Source: Lentzea albida (GTDB taxonomy: Bacteria > Actinomycetota > Actinomycetes > Mycobacteriales > Pseudonocardiaceae). From it: a stretch of DNA of 64,000 nt. Below are positions 1 through 8,325 of this stretch, in pieces. Position numbers and translations under genes: made by a program. The notes under the pieces are model-generated. The model saw nothing but the letters and a program-made list of their open reading frames with translations, made no database searches and was not told the DNA's origin. Position 1 is the first letter of the stretch; each line of letters opens with the position of its first letter. The stretch spans positions 372,001-436,000 of the forward strand of contig NZ_FOFV01000002.1 of the NCBI RefSeq assembly GCF_900111005.1, in the 5' to 3' direction.

Positions 1-218
1 GCGCCGTTCGAGGTGTAGTAGCGCAGGATCGACAACGAGACGACGGTGTCCCAGTTGCCCTCGTCGAAGTACGCCTCCCCCGGTGTCTGCTCCTGGTGCT
101 TCATGCAGGAGATGTCGCCCTGGCGTTCGTCGTCGAACTGGGCGGTGGGCGTGCCTTCGGTGGTGCTGCACGCGGCCAGCGCGAGGGCGGTGGCGGCCAG
201 CACGATGAGCTTCTTCAT
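1..218 (-). CDS. Exported lipoprotein, C-terminus outside the window
   Basis: The reading frame starts at an ATG with a good ribosome site (AGGAGAAGG) 4 bases upstream and runs off the left edge. The first 17 residues form a lipoprotein signal ending in a lipobox (LALAAC), so the mature protein should be lipid-anchored at Cys17 on the outer face of the membrane. The visible mature part has one further Cys and no motif I recognise. It lies 16 bases after the NicO transporter gene on the same strand and is probably the last or a late gene of the DUF4331-TPR-NicO operon. Function unknown. Confidence 0.75.
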   Translation of the reverse strand, partial: MKKLIVLAATALALAACSTTEGTPTAQFDDERQGDISCMKHQEQTPGEAYFDEGNWDTVVSLSILRYYTSNG

Positions 219-233
219 GATCCTTCTCCTTGG

Positions 234-1550
234 TCAACCGGCCAGCGCGCGCGTGGCCAGCCCGATTCCGACTGCCATCACCAGTGCCGCGGTGCCGAGC
301 GGCGTGAGGTCCGTGAGCCTGCGGAAACGGGCCAGGCGCGGCCCGAACCGGTCCCGCAGCGAGACGAGCAGCAGGCCCGCGGCGGTCAGCGTCGCCGCCA
401 TGCCGAGGCCGTAGGCGAGCACCAGCACCACGCCGAACCAGGTGCGGCCGAGCGCGATGGCGCCCAGCAGCACGACGAGAGCGGAGGGGGACGGCACCAG
501 GCCGCCCGCCACCCCCATTCCGACGAGCCCCGCCCGGCGGTGCCCATGACCATGTCCGTGGCCGTGTCCATGACCGTGCCCATGACCATGTCCGTGGTCG
601 TGCCGCTTGCGACCACGTGCCGGCACCGCCGAGCGGAGCAGCACTCCTCCGATCACCGCGACCAGCAGGCCGCTCGCGATGCCGAGCCAGCGCAACACCG
701 ACTCGCCCGCGATCGCGCTGGACGCGCTGAGCAGCAGCCCCAGCACCAGTACCCCCGCCGTGTGGGTGATGGTGACCGTGGCTCCCACGAGGAATGCGTC
801 GCGGCGGGTTCCTCGCGAACCCGCCAGGTAGGCGGCCATCACGGTCTTGCCGTGGCCGGGCAGCGCCGCGTGCGACGCCCCCAGCACCAGAGACAGCAGG
901 ACCGCACCGATTCCGACCACCGGGGTGAGATCACCCACCAGTCCGACGGCCGCCTTCGTGGCTTCACCTACAACTCCGGGCGCGGTCACGGCGGACCCCT
1001 CACCCGGTTGTGCCAGGAACCGCACCGCCCGGACGTCCAGCGGGGACGACAGCAGGTCGTCCGGGTAGGTGCGCAGTTCGTTGCTCACCGAGTCCGACGG
1101 CGCTCCCGACACCGCCATGTCGACACCGATGACGGTGATCTCGCGCCAGCCGGGCTTGTTCTCGAGGTACGAGTCGCTGAACGTCACCTCGACCTCGCCA
1201 CGTGCCGGCAGCGGAGCCGTGTACTCGCACGTCAGGCGCATCGTGGGCAGGCCTGCCTCCCCCGGCGGGCGCACGACGTCCGCGTCGAGCACCTCGAACC
1301 GGAGCCGTTGCTCGTCGGCCATCGCGTCCAGCGACTTCGCGCGTTCCGCACAGCGCTTGCGGGCGTCGACGAACTCCCTGTCCTGCAGTGTGGGGATCTC
1401 CGCACTGTCCACGACGGACCGCAGCTCGATCCGGTCGGGGAACACCTTCAGCCCGTCGTAGTGGTTCACGCTCAGGTTGCTCAGCGGGTGGGCCTGCGCC
1501 ACCCCGCCCGTCAACAGCATCCCGAACAGCACCAGCAGGAACACCCTCAT
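234..1550 (-). CDS. NicO/RcnA-type nickel-cobalt efflux permease with His-rich loop
   Basis: 438 residues. A signal peptide (about 1-20) is followed by an extracytoplasmic domain to about residue 200, then six or so hydrophobic helices. The first helix region carries HAALPGHGKT (227-236) and the second half carries GGLVPSPSA (347-355), the two hallmarks of the NicO/HupE efflux group. Between them lies a loop of alternating His and Gly (about 317-335), a typical metal-sensing or metal-storing stretch. The start is the ATG that overlaps the stop of the upstream TPR gene by 4 bases (ATGA); a longer frame upstream would run through that gene. The family exports Ni2+ or Co2+; which ion is used here cannot be read. 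A fused exported N-terminal domain is usual in the actinobacterial forms. Confidence 0.88.
   Translation of the reverse strand: MRVFLLVLFGMLLTGGVAQAHPLSNLSVNHYDGLKVFPDRIELRSVVDSAEIPTLQDREFVDARKRCAERAKSLDAMADEQRLRFEVLDADVVRPPGEAGLPTMRLTCEYTAPLPARGEVEVTFSDSYLENKPGWREITVIGVDMAVSGAPSDSVSNELRTYPDDLLSSPLDVRAVRFLAQPGEGSAVTAPGVVGEATKAAVGLVGDLTPVVGIGAVLLSLVLGASHAALPGHGKTVMAAYLAGSRGTRRDAFLVGATVTITHTAGVLVLGLLLSASSAIAGESVLRWLGIASGLLVAVIGGVLLRSAVPARGRKRHDHGHGHGHGHGHGHGHGHGHRRAGLVGMGVAGGLVPSPSALVVLLGAIALGRTWFGVVLVLAYGLGMAATLTAAGLLLVSLRDRFGPRLARFRRLTDLTPLGTAALVMAVGIGLATRALAG
546..602 (-). repeat. Tandem CAC-GGC codon repeat coding a His-Gly loop
   Basis: A short run of alternating His and Gly codons within the NicO permease gene, visible on the plus strand as repeated GTGNCCATG-like units. 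It encodes a cytoplasmic metal-binding loop and is a site where slippage could change the loop length. It is not a mobile or intergenic repeat. Confidence 0.7.
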
Positions 1551-2572
1551 CGCAGACTCCCCAGGATCGCCTCGCGGTGCCGCAGGACCTCGGGATCGCG
1601 CCAGCCCAGGGCGACGGCCCTGTCCGAGTACGGCAGCGCCTCCGCCGAACGCTTGTTGACGTGCAGGGCCCAGGCGAGGGCGTCCGCCGTGAAGACGCTC
1701 TGCCGCTTCGCCCACTCCTTCTCCGCGAACCGCAACGCCTCGGCGGGATCACCGTGGTCCGCCGCGATCAACGCCGCGGTGAGGTCGTCGCCTCCCAGCG
1801 CGCGCAGCTGCTGCAACGCCAGGTCGTACTGCGCCCGCGCCTCGACGGACCTGCCCGCCTTGTCGAGCGCTTTGCCGTACTTGACGAGGTGTTCCGGCGA
1901 CGGCGCTTTCGACACCAGCTCGCGGTAGGTCTCCGGTGGACGGTCGCGCCCGGCCAGCTCGTCCAGGTGCAGCCGGCAGAACTCGGCCTGGTCGGGTGTC
2001 GTCGCGGACTCCAGTGCCCGCTCCATCGCCCCGCGCGCCTCGTCCAGACGGCCGTGCAGCTCGAAGTGGTAGGCGGCCCGGGTGAACGAGGCCACGCCCG
2101 GCCGCAGGTCCAGCATGCGTTGCAGTGCAACGGATGCACCAGCGTCGTCACCGAGCTGCGTCAGCGCGTCGACGAGCACGCCCTGGGCCGCGGCGGAGTC
2201 CGGCAGGACCGCCACCGCGCGCTGTCCCCAGTCGCGGGCGGCGGCGAACTCGTGCCGGGCGTTCGCCAGTGCTCCGCGGCCGACGAACGCCTCACCGTTG
2301 CCTTCCGGCTTGAGCCGCAACGACTCGGTGAGCGCCTTCTCGGCGCGGGGGTGGTGCTGGGGGTCGAACGTGACGCGGGCGAGCTCGACGTGCGTGGCCC
2401 CGAGCTGGGCCCACGCGGCGGCGTCCTGAGGGGTTCGGCGGAGCTTGGCCTGCAACGCCTCGGCGTTGCGCTGCAGGGAGGAGGTCTGCGTGGCGGCGGG
2501 TGTCGCCGCCTGCGGGGGAGCGCAGGCGGCGACGGCCAGAAGGGCAGCCAGCAGCGGAAGTGGTTTCCACAT
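1547..2572 (-). CDS. TPR-repeat lipoprotein
   Basis: 341 residues starting MWKPLPLL. The lipobox VAAC gives a lipid anchor at Cys17. The rest is a series of 34-residue helical hairpins of TPR type (for example AWAQLGATHVELAR, AALIAADHGDPAEALRFAEKEW), so it is likely a protein-interaction scaffold on the outer membrane face. The frame is open 24 codons further upstream, but that would put the signal sequence in the middle of the protein; the chosen ATG has GAGGG 10 bases ahead. The stop overlaps the NicO start by 4 bases, so the two are probably translationally coupled. DUF4331 lies 16 bases upstream in the same direction. The partner is unknown. Confidence 0.82.
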   Translation of the reverse strand: MWKPLPLLAALLAVAACAPPQAATPAATQTSSLQRNAEALQAKLRRTPQDAAAWAQLGATHVELARVTFDPQHHPRAEKALTESLRLKPEGNGEAFVGRGALANARHEFAAARDWGQRAVAVLPDSAAAQGVLVDALTQLGDDAGASVALQRMLDLRPGVASFTRAAYHFELHGRLDEARGAMERALESATTPDQAEFCRLHLDELAGRDRPPETYRELVSKAPSPEHLVKYGKALDKAGRSVEARAQYDLALQQLRALGGDDLTAALIAADHGDPAEALRFAEKEWAKRQSVFTADALAWALHVNKRSAEALPYSDRAVALGWRDPEVLRHREAILGSLR

Positions 2573-2588
2573 GTGAGGGCACCCTCGT

Positions 2589-4001
2589 CTAGCGGGAGTT
2601 GACCGCCTGGTTGCTCGGCAGTCCGACGTACGGGAAGCGGTCACCGAAGCGAACGTCGTTGCCGTTCACGCGGTCACCCTTGGCGAGCGCCGGCACGAGC
2701 TTGCCGGTCAACGCCGCTCCGACCACGGCCTGGATCTCGATGTCCACGACGTCGTCGGTGAGCCTGCGCCCGTTCGGGAACCCCTGGAGGTCGCCGCCGA
2801 GCACGCCGAGCCGGTTCGGGTTGCGGGTCACCGGCGTGGACATGTTGAGCCGCAACATCTCCGACGGCTGGAACCGCTTCGGGTCCACGTCGGCGTTGTT
2901 CAGCTGCGAGTTGAGATCGGTCTTGATCGGGCCGCCGGCCTTCGTGGTGATGCCGGTCAGGAAGATCTCGACCAGGTCGGCGCGGGGCGTCTTCGGCGCG
3001 GGGATGCCGTAGATCGTCTGGATCAGCCGTGCCAGTTCCGGGTCGTTGACCCGGTCCAGCAGCGCCTGGACCTTCGCGTCGTTCACGGGTTCGAGGCCGT
3101 TGAACGCGTCCTTGAGCGGCGCGGACGACACCACCTCGTTGACCAGCGGGTTGCCGAGCCTCGACACCTGCACGAAATTGCCCTGCGGGGTCGCCTTGCC
3201 GGGGTCGAGCTTCAGCGTGCGGCGCTCGGTGTCGCTCCAGACGCCGATCACCGGGTTGCGCTTCGGGTCGCCCTTCAGCGCGAGCATCGTCTTGGGCACC
3301 TGGATGGCGATGGTGTTGACGTTGTAGCCCATCAGGGTGTCCTGGTTGACCTCCTTCAGGTTCCCGCCGTAGAGGAGGTCGAACACCCGCAGGTCCAGGA
3401 AGAACGAGTCCTCGGACGGTCCCACGTAGACCTGGCCGCCACCGGGGATCTTCGCCGTCGCCTGGTCCCTGATCGCGCCGAAGTTCGGGAACGACGCGGG
3501 GCCGGTGTTCGACGGAGCCGCGCGGCCGCCCTTGACGAGCTGGGTGGTCTTGCCCGGTTCGACGAGTTCGAGCGTGTAGTTCTGGCGGAACAACAGGTTG
3601 TCGTCGTTGATCGACGTGACCGGCCCGTTGTTGTAGAGGAAGGTGTTCGCCTTGCCCCGCCGGTCGTCCGTGGTGAACGTGAAGCGGAACGTCTTGTCCG
3701 GCACGGCGTCGCCGTCGGAGTCGACGTTGAGGTCGTACCGCGCGTCCGTCGCCCACGGGTAGTAATTGGGGCCACCGTTGGGTTCCTGCACCCCGAACCA
3801 GTTCGCGACGAGCGTCACTGTGTCCGGCTTGTCAGGGCTCGTGAAGGCGTACACGTCGGTGTTGTCGACCGACGGGTCCGCGGCGATCAGCGGTGCCTCG
3901 CGGTGGCTGGAGGCCTGTGCCGCCGGTATCGCCGCCGCCACCGCGACCACGGCCGCGGCGATCGCACCCCGGCGTAATCGCTGTTTGTTGCTACTTGGCA
4001 T
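2589..4001 (-). CDS. Exported DUF4331 family protein
   Basis: 470 residues. An N-terminal signal peptide (basic QRLRR, then an Ala/Val-rich core, cleavage near AAQA-SSHREAP) precedes a DUF4331 domain covering nearly all of the mature chain. Typical features are SSHREAPLIAADPSVDNTDVYAF at the mature start (quoted in pieces: SSHREAPLI, DNTDVYAF) and the C-terminal GFPNGRRLTDDVVDIEIQ region. The function of DUF4331 is not established. It is the first gene of a leftward set with a TPR lipoprotein and a NicO metal exporter, so a role linked to metals or the cell envelope is possible but is only inference from context. The start ATG is preceded by GGGAGCAGGA. The gap upstream (4002-4069) is the only promoter space. 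Confidence 0.88.
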   Translation of the reverse strand: MPSSNKQRLRRGAIAAAVVAVAAAIPAAQASSHREAPLIAADPSVDNTDVYAFTSPDKPDTVTLVANWFGVQEPNGGPNYYPWATDARYDLNVDSDGDAVPDKTFRFTFTTDDRRGKANTFLYNNGPVTSINDDNLLFRQNYTLELVEPGKTTQLVKGGRAAPSNTGPASFPNFGAIRDQATAKIPGGGQVYVGPSEDSFFLDLRVFDLLYGGNLKEVNQDTLMGYNVNTIAIQVPKTMLALKGDPKRNPVIGVWSDTERRTLKLDPGKATPQGNFVQVSRLGNPLVNEVVSSAPLKDAFNGLEPVNDAKVQALLDRVNDPELARLIQTIYGIPAPKTPRADLVEIFLTGITTKAGGPIKTDLNSQLNNADVDPKRFQPSEMLRLNMSTPVTRNPNRLGVLGGDLQGFPNGRRLTDDVVDIEIQAVVGAALTGKLVPALAKGDRVNGNDVRFGDRFPYVGLPSNQAVNSR

Positions 4002-4069
4002 CGTCCTGCTCCCTTCCCACGGCGGGGATTCGAAGCAGGACGCCAGGCGGTTCGAACTGAATTTTCTTG

Positions 4070-4468
4070 TTATTCCGCGGCTTTCGGCGCGACGACCGTG
4101 CCACGGGCGCGCGTTACGACAATCGGCTCAGGCAGTACGCCCGCCGCCGAAGGACCGCGTTCGGGCGCCGAACGGCACACCACCCGCGCCTCGAACTCGA
4201 TCTCCCGCGACCGCTTTCCGATGCGCACCAGCGTCGCCGTCGCCTCGACGACGTCACCGGCCTGGATCGGCGCCGCGAACTCGACCGAGCTGTAGCCCGC
4301 GAACAACCCCTCGTCGGCGTCCGTGTGGATCAGCAGCTCGGTCGCCACGTCCCCGAACATGCCGAGCCCGTAGGCCCCGTCCACCAGGTTGCCGCCGTAA
4401 TGCGCGTGCGAATGCGGCACGTAACGGCGGTGAGTCACCGAGAAACCTTCGACCAAAGCCCCGCTCAC
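4070..4468 (-). CDS. kal: 3-aminobutyryl-CoA ammonia-lyase
   Basis: 132 residues, the size of the hot-dog-fold Kal enzymes. Family-like stretches include [19 protein letters not shown] near the N-terminus and [31 protein letters not shown] in the core (both hot-dog thioester signatures, shortened here: [19 protein letters not shown]). The enzyme removes ammonia from L-3-aminobutyryl-CoA to give crotonyl-CoA, the last dedicated step of lysine degradation through beta-lysine. The GTG start overlaps the kamE stop by 4 bases (GTGA). Assignment rests on sequence plus the kamDE/kdd neighbours. A generic MaoC/thioesterase hot-dog role is the alternative. Confidence 0.88.
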   Translation of the reverse strand: MSGALVEGFSVTHRRYVPHSHAHYGGNLVDGAYGLGMFGDVATELLIHTDADEGLFAGYSSVEFAAPIQAGDVVEATATLVRIGKRSREIEFEARVVCRSAPERGPSAAGVLPEPIVVTRARGTVVAPKAAE

Positions 4469-5217
4469 GCGGCGACCCCTCTCTTTGCCTGCATCGCGTG
4501 CACCAGGTAGCTCGCGACCTCGCCCGGCGTGGTACCCCGGGAGAACACCCGGTCAACCCCCAGCTCACCCGCCATCAGCGGGTCGAACCGCGGGCCGCCG
4601 GCGACCAGCAGCGGACGCCTGTCCCCCATCGCCTCGCGGAACGCCGCGGACATCTCCTGCGTGTTCAGGATGTGCGCGTCCCGCTGGGTGACGACCTGGG
4701 AGATCAGCACGGCGTCGGCCTTCTCGGTGCGGGCGCTGCGGACGAGCTCGGGAACGCTCACCTGCGCGCCGAGGTTCACGACCTTCAGCTCGCGGTAGTA
4801 CTCGAGGCCCTTCTCGCCCGCGAAGCCCTTGATGTTGAGAATCGCGTCGATGCCGACGGTGTGCGCGTCCGTGCCGATGCATCCGCCGACGACAACGAGC
4901 TTGCGCCGCAAAACCTTTTTCACCGCACTGTTCACTTCGGACGGTGACAGCAGCGGGTACTCGCGTTCGACGACCTTGACCTCGTCGAGGTCCACGAGGT
5001 GCTTCACCGAGCCGTAGACGACGAAGAACGTGAAGTCGTCGCCGATCGGGTTCGAGTGGACCACCATCGCGGGGTCCATGCCCATCTTGTTCGCGAGCTG
5101 CAGCGCCGCGCCGTCCGCCTTGGGGCCGAAGGGGATCGGCAGCGTGAAGGACGTCTGGATCATGCCGTCGCCCGTGGTGTCGCCGTACGGCCGCACGTAC
5201 TTCTTCGTGTCGCTCAC
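4465..5217 (-). CDS. kamE: Lysine 5,6-aminomutase beta subunit (cobalamin-binding)
   Basis: 250 residues. It carries the base-off cobalamin motif DAHTVG at 117-122, with His119 as the expected cobalt ligand. Eleven residues later is Lys130 in NIKG, the same spacing as the cobalamin His133 and PLP Lys144 of the characterised clostridial KamE, so this is the likely PLP lysine. With KamD it moves the terminal amino group of beta-lysine (or D-lysine) from C6 to C5 using adenosylcobalamin and PLP. The start is a GTG overlapping the kamD stop (GTGA); the open frame continues upstream only as a shadow of kamD. It is followed by kal with another 4-base overlap. Confidence 0.94.
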   Translation of the reverse strand: MSDTKKYVRPYGDTTGDGMIQTSFTLPIPFGPKADGAALQLANKMGMDPAMVVHSNPIGDDFTFFVVYGSVKHLVDLDEVKVVEREYPLLSPSEVNSAVKKVLRRKLVVVGGCIGTDAHTVGIDAILNIKGFAGEKGLEYYRELKVVNLGAQVSVPELVRSARTEKADAVLISQVVTQRDAHILNTQEMSAAFREAMGDRRPLLVAGGPRFDPLMAGELGVDRVFSRGTTPGEVASYLVHAMQAKRGVAA

Positions 5218-6782
5218 CGCGCGGCCTCCAGCATCTCGCTCGCGGGGTTGAAGTACGTCTCGGCCTTCTCGACGACGCCGTCCGCGCCCTTGCCCTTGTC
5301 CGCCGGGCGCTTCATCAGGCCGAACGTGCCGTCGGCGATGGCATTGAGCAGGCCGTCGTCGACGATGCGCTCCAACAGGTCGACGGCCTCGCCGAGCACC
5401 TGGTGCGCGCGCTTGACGATGAGGCCGTCCGGCGCGGGGCGGAAGTCCTCGGCCAGGCTGCCCGCCGCGTTGAGCACATACCGGACGTTCTTCAGGGCCA
5501 GGTCCCGGTCCGAGAGGAACGGCGTCACGACCGCCTCGGTCATCATGCCGACGAGCAGGATGGACTGTCCTGTCAGGACACCCGCGAGGTTGAAGAACCC
5601 GTCCAGCAGGTAGCCGTCGAAGACGTCGCCGGTCATGTGCTTGGTCGGCGGCATCCACTTGAGCGGCGCGTCCGGGAAGAGTTCCCGCGCCAGCAGGGCG
5701 TGCGCCAGTTCGAGGCGGAAGGAGTCGGGCACCTTCGGGTTGATCTCGAAGGCGTGACCGAGGCCCAGCAGGTGGTCGGGCAGTCCCGCCTCGTGGGCGA
5801 AGTGCTCGTTCAGGAGCTGGGAGACGGTGACGGTGTGCGCGGCGTCGACGGCGTCCGCGGTGGTGAGGTAGTTGTCCTCGCCGGTGTTGATGATGATGCC
5901 CGCGCGGGCGTGGACCTGGCGGGAGAAGCGCTGGTCGACGAACGTGCGGATCGGGTTGATGTCGCGGAACAGGATCCCGTACATCGAGTCGTTCAGCATC
6001 ATGTCGAGGCGCTGGAGCCCGGCCAGGACGGCGATCTCGGGCATGCACAGGCCGGACGCGTAGTTGGTCAGCCGCACGTACCGGCCGACCTCCTTCGACA
6101 CGTCGTCGAGGGCCGCGCGCATGATCCGGAAGTTCTCCTGCGTGGCATAGGTGCCCGCGAACCCGTGGTGCGTGGCACCTTCCGGCACGTAGTCGAGCAG
6201 CGACTGCCCGGTCGAGCGGATGACCGCGATGATGTCGGCACCGGCACGGGCCGCGTTCTGGGCCTGGACGACGTCCTCGTCGATGTCACCGGTCGCGACG
6301 ATCAGGTAGATCCACGGGCGCTGCGCCGGGTCGCCCCACTTGGCGACGAGCTTGTCGCGCTGGGCCCGGTTGCGGTCGACCGTCTTCAGTCCCTTCGCGA
6401 CAGCGGACGTGGAGGCTTTCCGGGCCGCCGTCAGGTCCTTGCCGGTCGGGATCGTGAACTGGACCTGTCCCGCGGCCGTGGCCTCGGCGAGTTCGGTGAG
6501 CGTGCCGAGGTCGTGCTGCTTCAACGCGTGGAACGCGGGCAGCACCACGCCGTGCTCGAGTCCGCACTGCTCGCGGACCGTGTCGATCACGCGGTTGACC
6601 CACGGGACGTCACCGGCGCGGTGCGTCGAGTCCGCGCCGGTGATGCCCGCGAGGCGGAGGGTGGCGCGCTCGACGGCGACGGTGGTGTGCGCCTTCGCGA
6701 GGGACACCACCGGTTCGGCCGCCCGCGCCGCGAGCCTGCGCGCGGTGGCGACCACCTTCGGATCGAGGTCGAGCAACGCCAC
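5214..6782 (-). CDS. kamD: Lysine 5,6-aminomutase alpha subunit
   Basis: 522 residues, close to the roughly 516 of the clostridial enzyme and similar along its full length. Conserved blocks include the N-terminal GDVPWVNRVID, the barrel segments STGQSLLDYVPEGAT and TGEDNYLTTADAV, and WMPPTKHMTGD. KamD forms the TIM-barrel that binds substrate and adenosylcobalamin, while KamE supplies the B12-binding fold and PLP lysine. It lies 3 bases after the amidohydrolase stop and overlaps kamE by 4 bases, so it is in the middle of a kdd-amidohydrolase-kamD-kamE-kal operon. The start ATG is supported by AAAGGAAGT immediately upstream. Confidence 0.94.
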   Translation of the reverse strand: MALLDLDPKVVATARRLAARAAEPVVSLAKAHTTVAVERATLRLAGITGADSTHRAGDVPWVNRVIDTVREQCGLEHGVVLPAFHALKQHDLGTLTELAEATAAGQVQFTIPTGKDLTAARKASTSAVAKGLKTVDRNRAQRDKLVAKWGDPAQRPWIYLIVATGDIDEDVVQAQNAARAGADIIAVIRSTGQSLLDYVPEGATHHGFAGTYATQENFRIMRAALDDVSKEVGRYVRLTNYASGLCMPEIAVLAGLQRLDMMLNDSMYGILFRDINPIRTFVDQRFSRQVHARAGIIINTGEDNYLTTADAVDAAHTVTVSQLLNEHFAHEAGLPDHLLGLGHAFEINPKVPDSFRLELAHALLARELFPDAPLKWMPPTKHMTGDVFDGYLLDGFFNLAGVLTGQSILLVGMMTEAVVTPFLSDRDLALKNVRYVLNAAGSLAEDFRPAPDGLIVKRAHQVLGEAVDLLERIVDDGLLNAIADGTFGLMKRPADKGKGADGVVEKAETYFNPASEMLEAAR

Positions 6783-6785
6783 GTG

Positions 6786-8324
6786 TCACTTCCTTTCGTA
6801 GATAGTCCGGCCGTTCAGCACGGTCCGCACGCAGACGGGCGCGGGACCGGTGAGGTCGGGCAGTCCGGGCACGCCCGAACGCGGGTCGGTCGACCAGCGC
6901 TGCACGCGGGCGTCACTTCCGGCGACGACCAGGTCACCGGTCTCCCACACCGCGTACGTCGCGGGCGCGCCGGGCTGCAACGTGCCGGTCAGGCCGTCGT
7001 CCACGCCCGCCGCGCGCCAGCCGCCACGCGTGTGGGCGGTGAAGGCGGCACGGGGCGAAACGCCGTGGCCGTCGGTCTTGTGGTGCACGGCGGCCTTGAC
7101 GGCGGCCCACGGGTCGATGGCGGTCACCGGGGTGTCCGACCCGAACGCGAGCACCACGCCGGCGGCGGCGAGACGGGAAAAGGGGTTCAGCCCCACTCCG
7201 CGCTCGGCCCCGAGCCGCTGCGCGTACATGCCGTCCGGACCGCCCCACTCGGCGTCGAACAGCGGCTGCACGGAGGCGATGACGCCCCACCCGGCCAGTT
7301 TCTCGGCCTGCTCCTTCGTCACCATCTCGACGTGTTCGAGGCGGTGGCGGGCCGAGGCCAGTTCGGGCGTGCCGAGCGCCTTCTCCGCGATCGCGAAGCC
7401 CTCGACGACGGCGGCCATGCCCGCGTCGCCGATGACGTGGAACCCGGCCTGCACGCCGAGTTCGGTGCACTTGACCAGGTGGTCGGCGATCTGGCGGGCG
7501 TCCAGGTAGAGCGCTCCGGACGTGTCGGCGTCGGCGTAGGGCTCGGTCAGGGCCGCGGTGCGGGAGCCGATCGCGCCGTCGACGAAGTGGTCGCCCGCGA
7601 GGCCGCGCACCGGGACGTCCGGCAGTTCGTGGGCGCCCCAGTAGGCCATGACCTCGGGGCCCTCGGTGTGCGCGAGCAGCTCACGCAGGTCGTCCTCGCC
7701 GGAGATGTCCGGGCCCGCGCACTCGTGCACGGACGCGATGCCCTGTGACGCCGCGTGGCGCAGGAACGCCAGTTGGGCCGCTTGACGCTGTTCGGAGGTG
7801 ATGGCGGCTTTCGCCGTGCCGCGCACGTGGTGGTGTGCGGCACGCGAGAGAGGGCCGTCCTCCGAGTAGCCGTCGGCGGTACGGGCCTCGTCGGTGACCA
7901 GGTCGGAGGAGACCAGGGCCGAGTGCACGTCGATGCGCGAGAGGTAGACCGTCTTGCCCCCGGCGGCCTCGTCGATCTCGGCGCGCGTCGGCGGGCGGTT
8001 CTCCTGCCAGCGCGTCTCGTCCCACCCGTGACCCCACACGAGGGGCCCCTCGGCGTCGCGGACCTGCTGCAGCAGCTCGTCCGCGGAGGACGTGCGGGTC
8101 AGGTCGAGGCCGGTCAGGAGCAGACCGGCGGACGTGGCGTGCACGTGCGCGTCGACGAACGCGGGCGCGACGAAGGCGCCGTCCAGCTCGATGACCTCGG
8201 CGTCGGGGTGCAGCGCGCGTCCGACCGAGTCCTGCCCGATCCACACGACGACACCGTCCGTGACGGCCATCGCCGTCGCATCCGGTGCGTAGATGCGGCC
8301 GCCGACCAAAAGTTGCGTACTCAC
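6786..8324 (-). CDS. Amidohydrolase family 3 (YtcJ-like) metal-dependent hydrolase
   Basis: 512 residues from a GTG one base after the kdd stop. Metal-binding features of the amidohydrolase superfamily are present: HVH in PAFVDAHVHATS near residue 60, HVIGDAG and HRLEHVEM in the middle, and GSDTPV near the C-terminus. YtcJ-like members hydrolyse amide, carbamate or N-acyl bonds; most have no known substrate. The gene sits inside the lysine operon with tight spacing on both sides, so the product probably acts on something entering or leaving that pathway, for instance an N-acylated lysine or beta-lysine. That is inference; no classical lysine-fermentation operon step needs an amidohydrolase. 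Confidence 0.85.
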   Translation of the reverse strand: MSTQLLVGGRIYAPDATAMAVTDGVVVWIGQDSVGRALHPDAEVIELDGAFVAPAFVDAHVHATSAGLLLTGLDLTRTSSADELLQQVRDAEGPLVWGHGWDETRWQENRPPTRAEIDEAAGGKTVYLSRIDVHSALVSSDLVTDEARTADGYSEDGPLSRAAHHHVRGTAKAAITSEQRQAAQLAFLRHAASQGIASVHECAGPDISGEDDLRELLAHTEGPEVMAYWGAHELPDVPVRGLAGDHFVDGAIGSRTAALTEPYADADTSGALYLDARQIADHLVKCTELGVQAGFHVIGDAGMAAVVEGFAIAEKALGTPELASARHRLEHVEMVTKEQAEKLAGWGVIASVQPLFDAEWGGPDGMYAQRLGAERGVGLNPFSRLAAAGVVLAFGSDTPVTAIDPWAAVKAAVHHKTDGHGVSPRAAFTAHTRGGWRAAGVDDGLTGTLQPGAPATYAVWETGDLVVAGSDARVQRWSTDPRSGVPGLPDLTGPAPVCVRTVLNGRTIYERK

Positions 8325-8325
8325 G

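Noticed and set aside
546..602. Possible minisatellite or CRISPR-like repeat
   Set aside because: The repeat is explained by His-Gly codons of the NicO loop; units are only 6 bases and there are no spacers.
96..1928. 610-codon plus-strand open frame
   Set aside because: It is antisense to the NicO and TPR genes, and the translation is His/Arg/Gln-rich low complexity with no domain. High G+C produces such long shadow frames.
5218..6048. N-terminal extension of kamE
   Set aside because: The extension is a shadow of kamD in another frame; the GTG overlapping the kamD stop gives the right length and cobalamin-motif position.
5403..7748. 781-codon plus-strand open frame
   Set aside because: Antisense shadow of kamD and the amidohydrolase; composition (Val/Asp/Arg-rich, no hydrophobic core pattern) is not protein-like.
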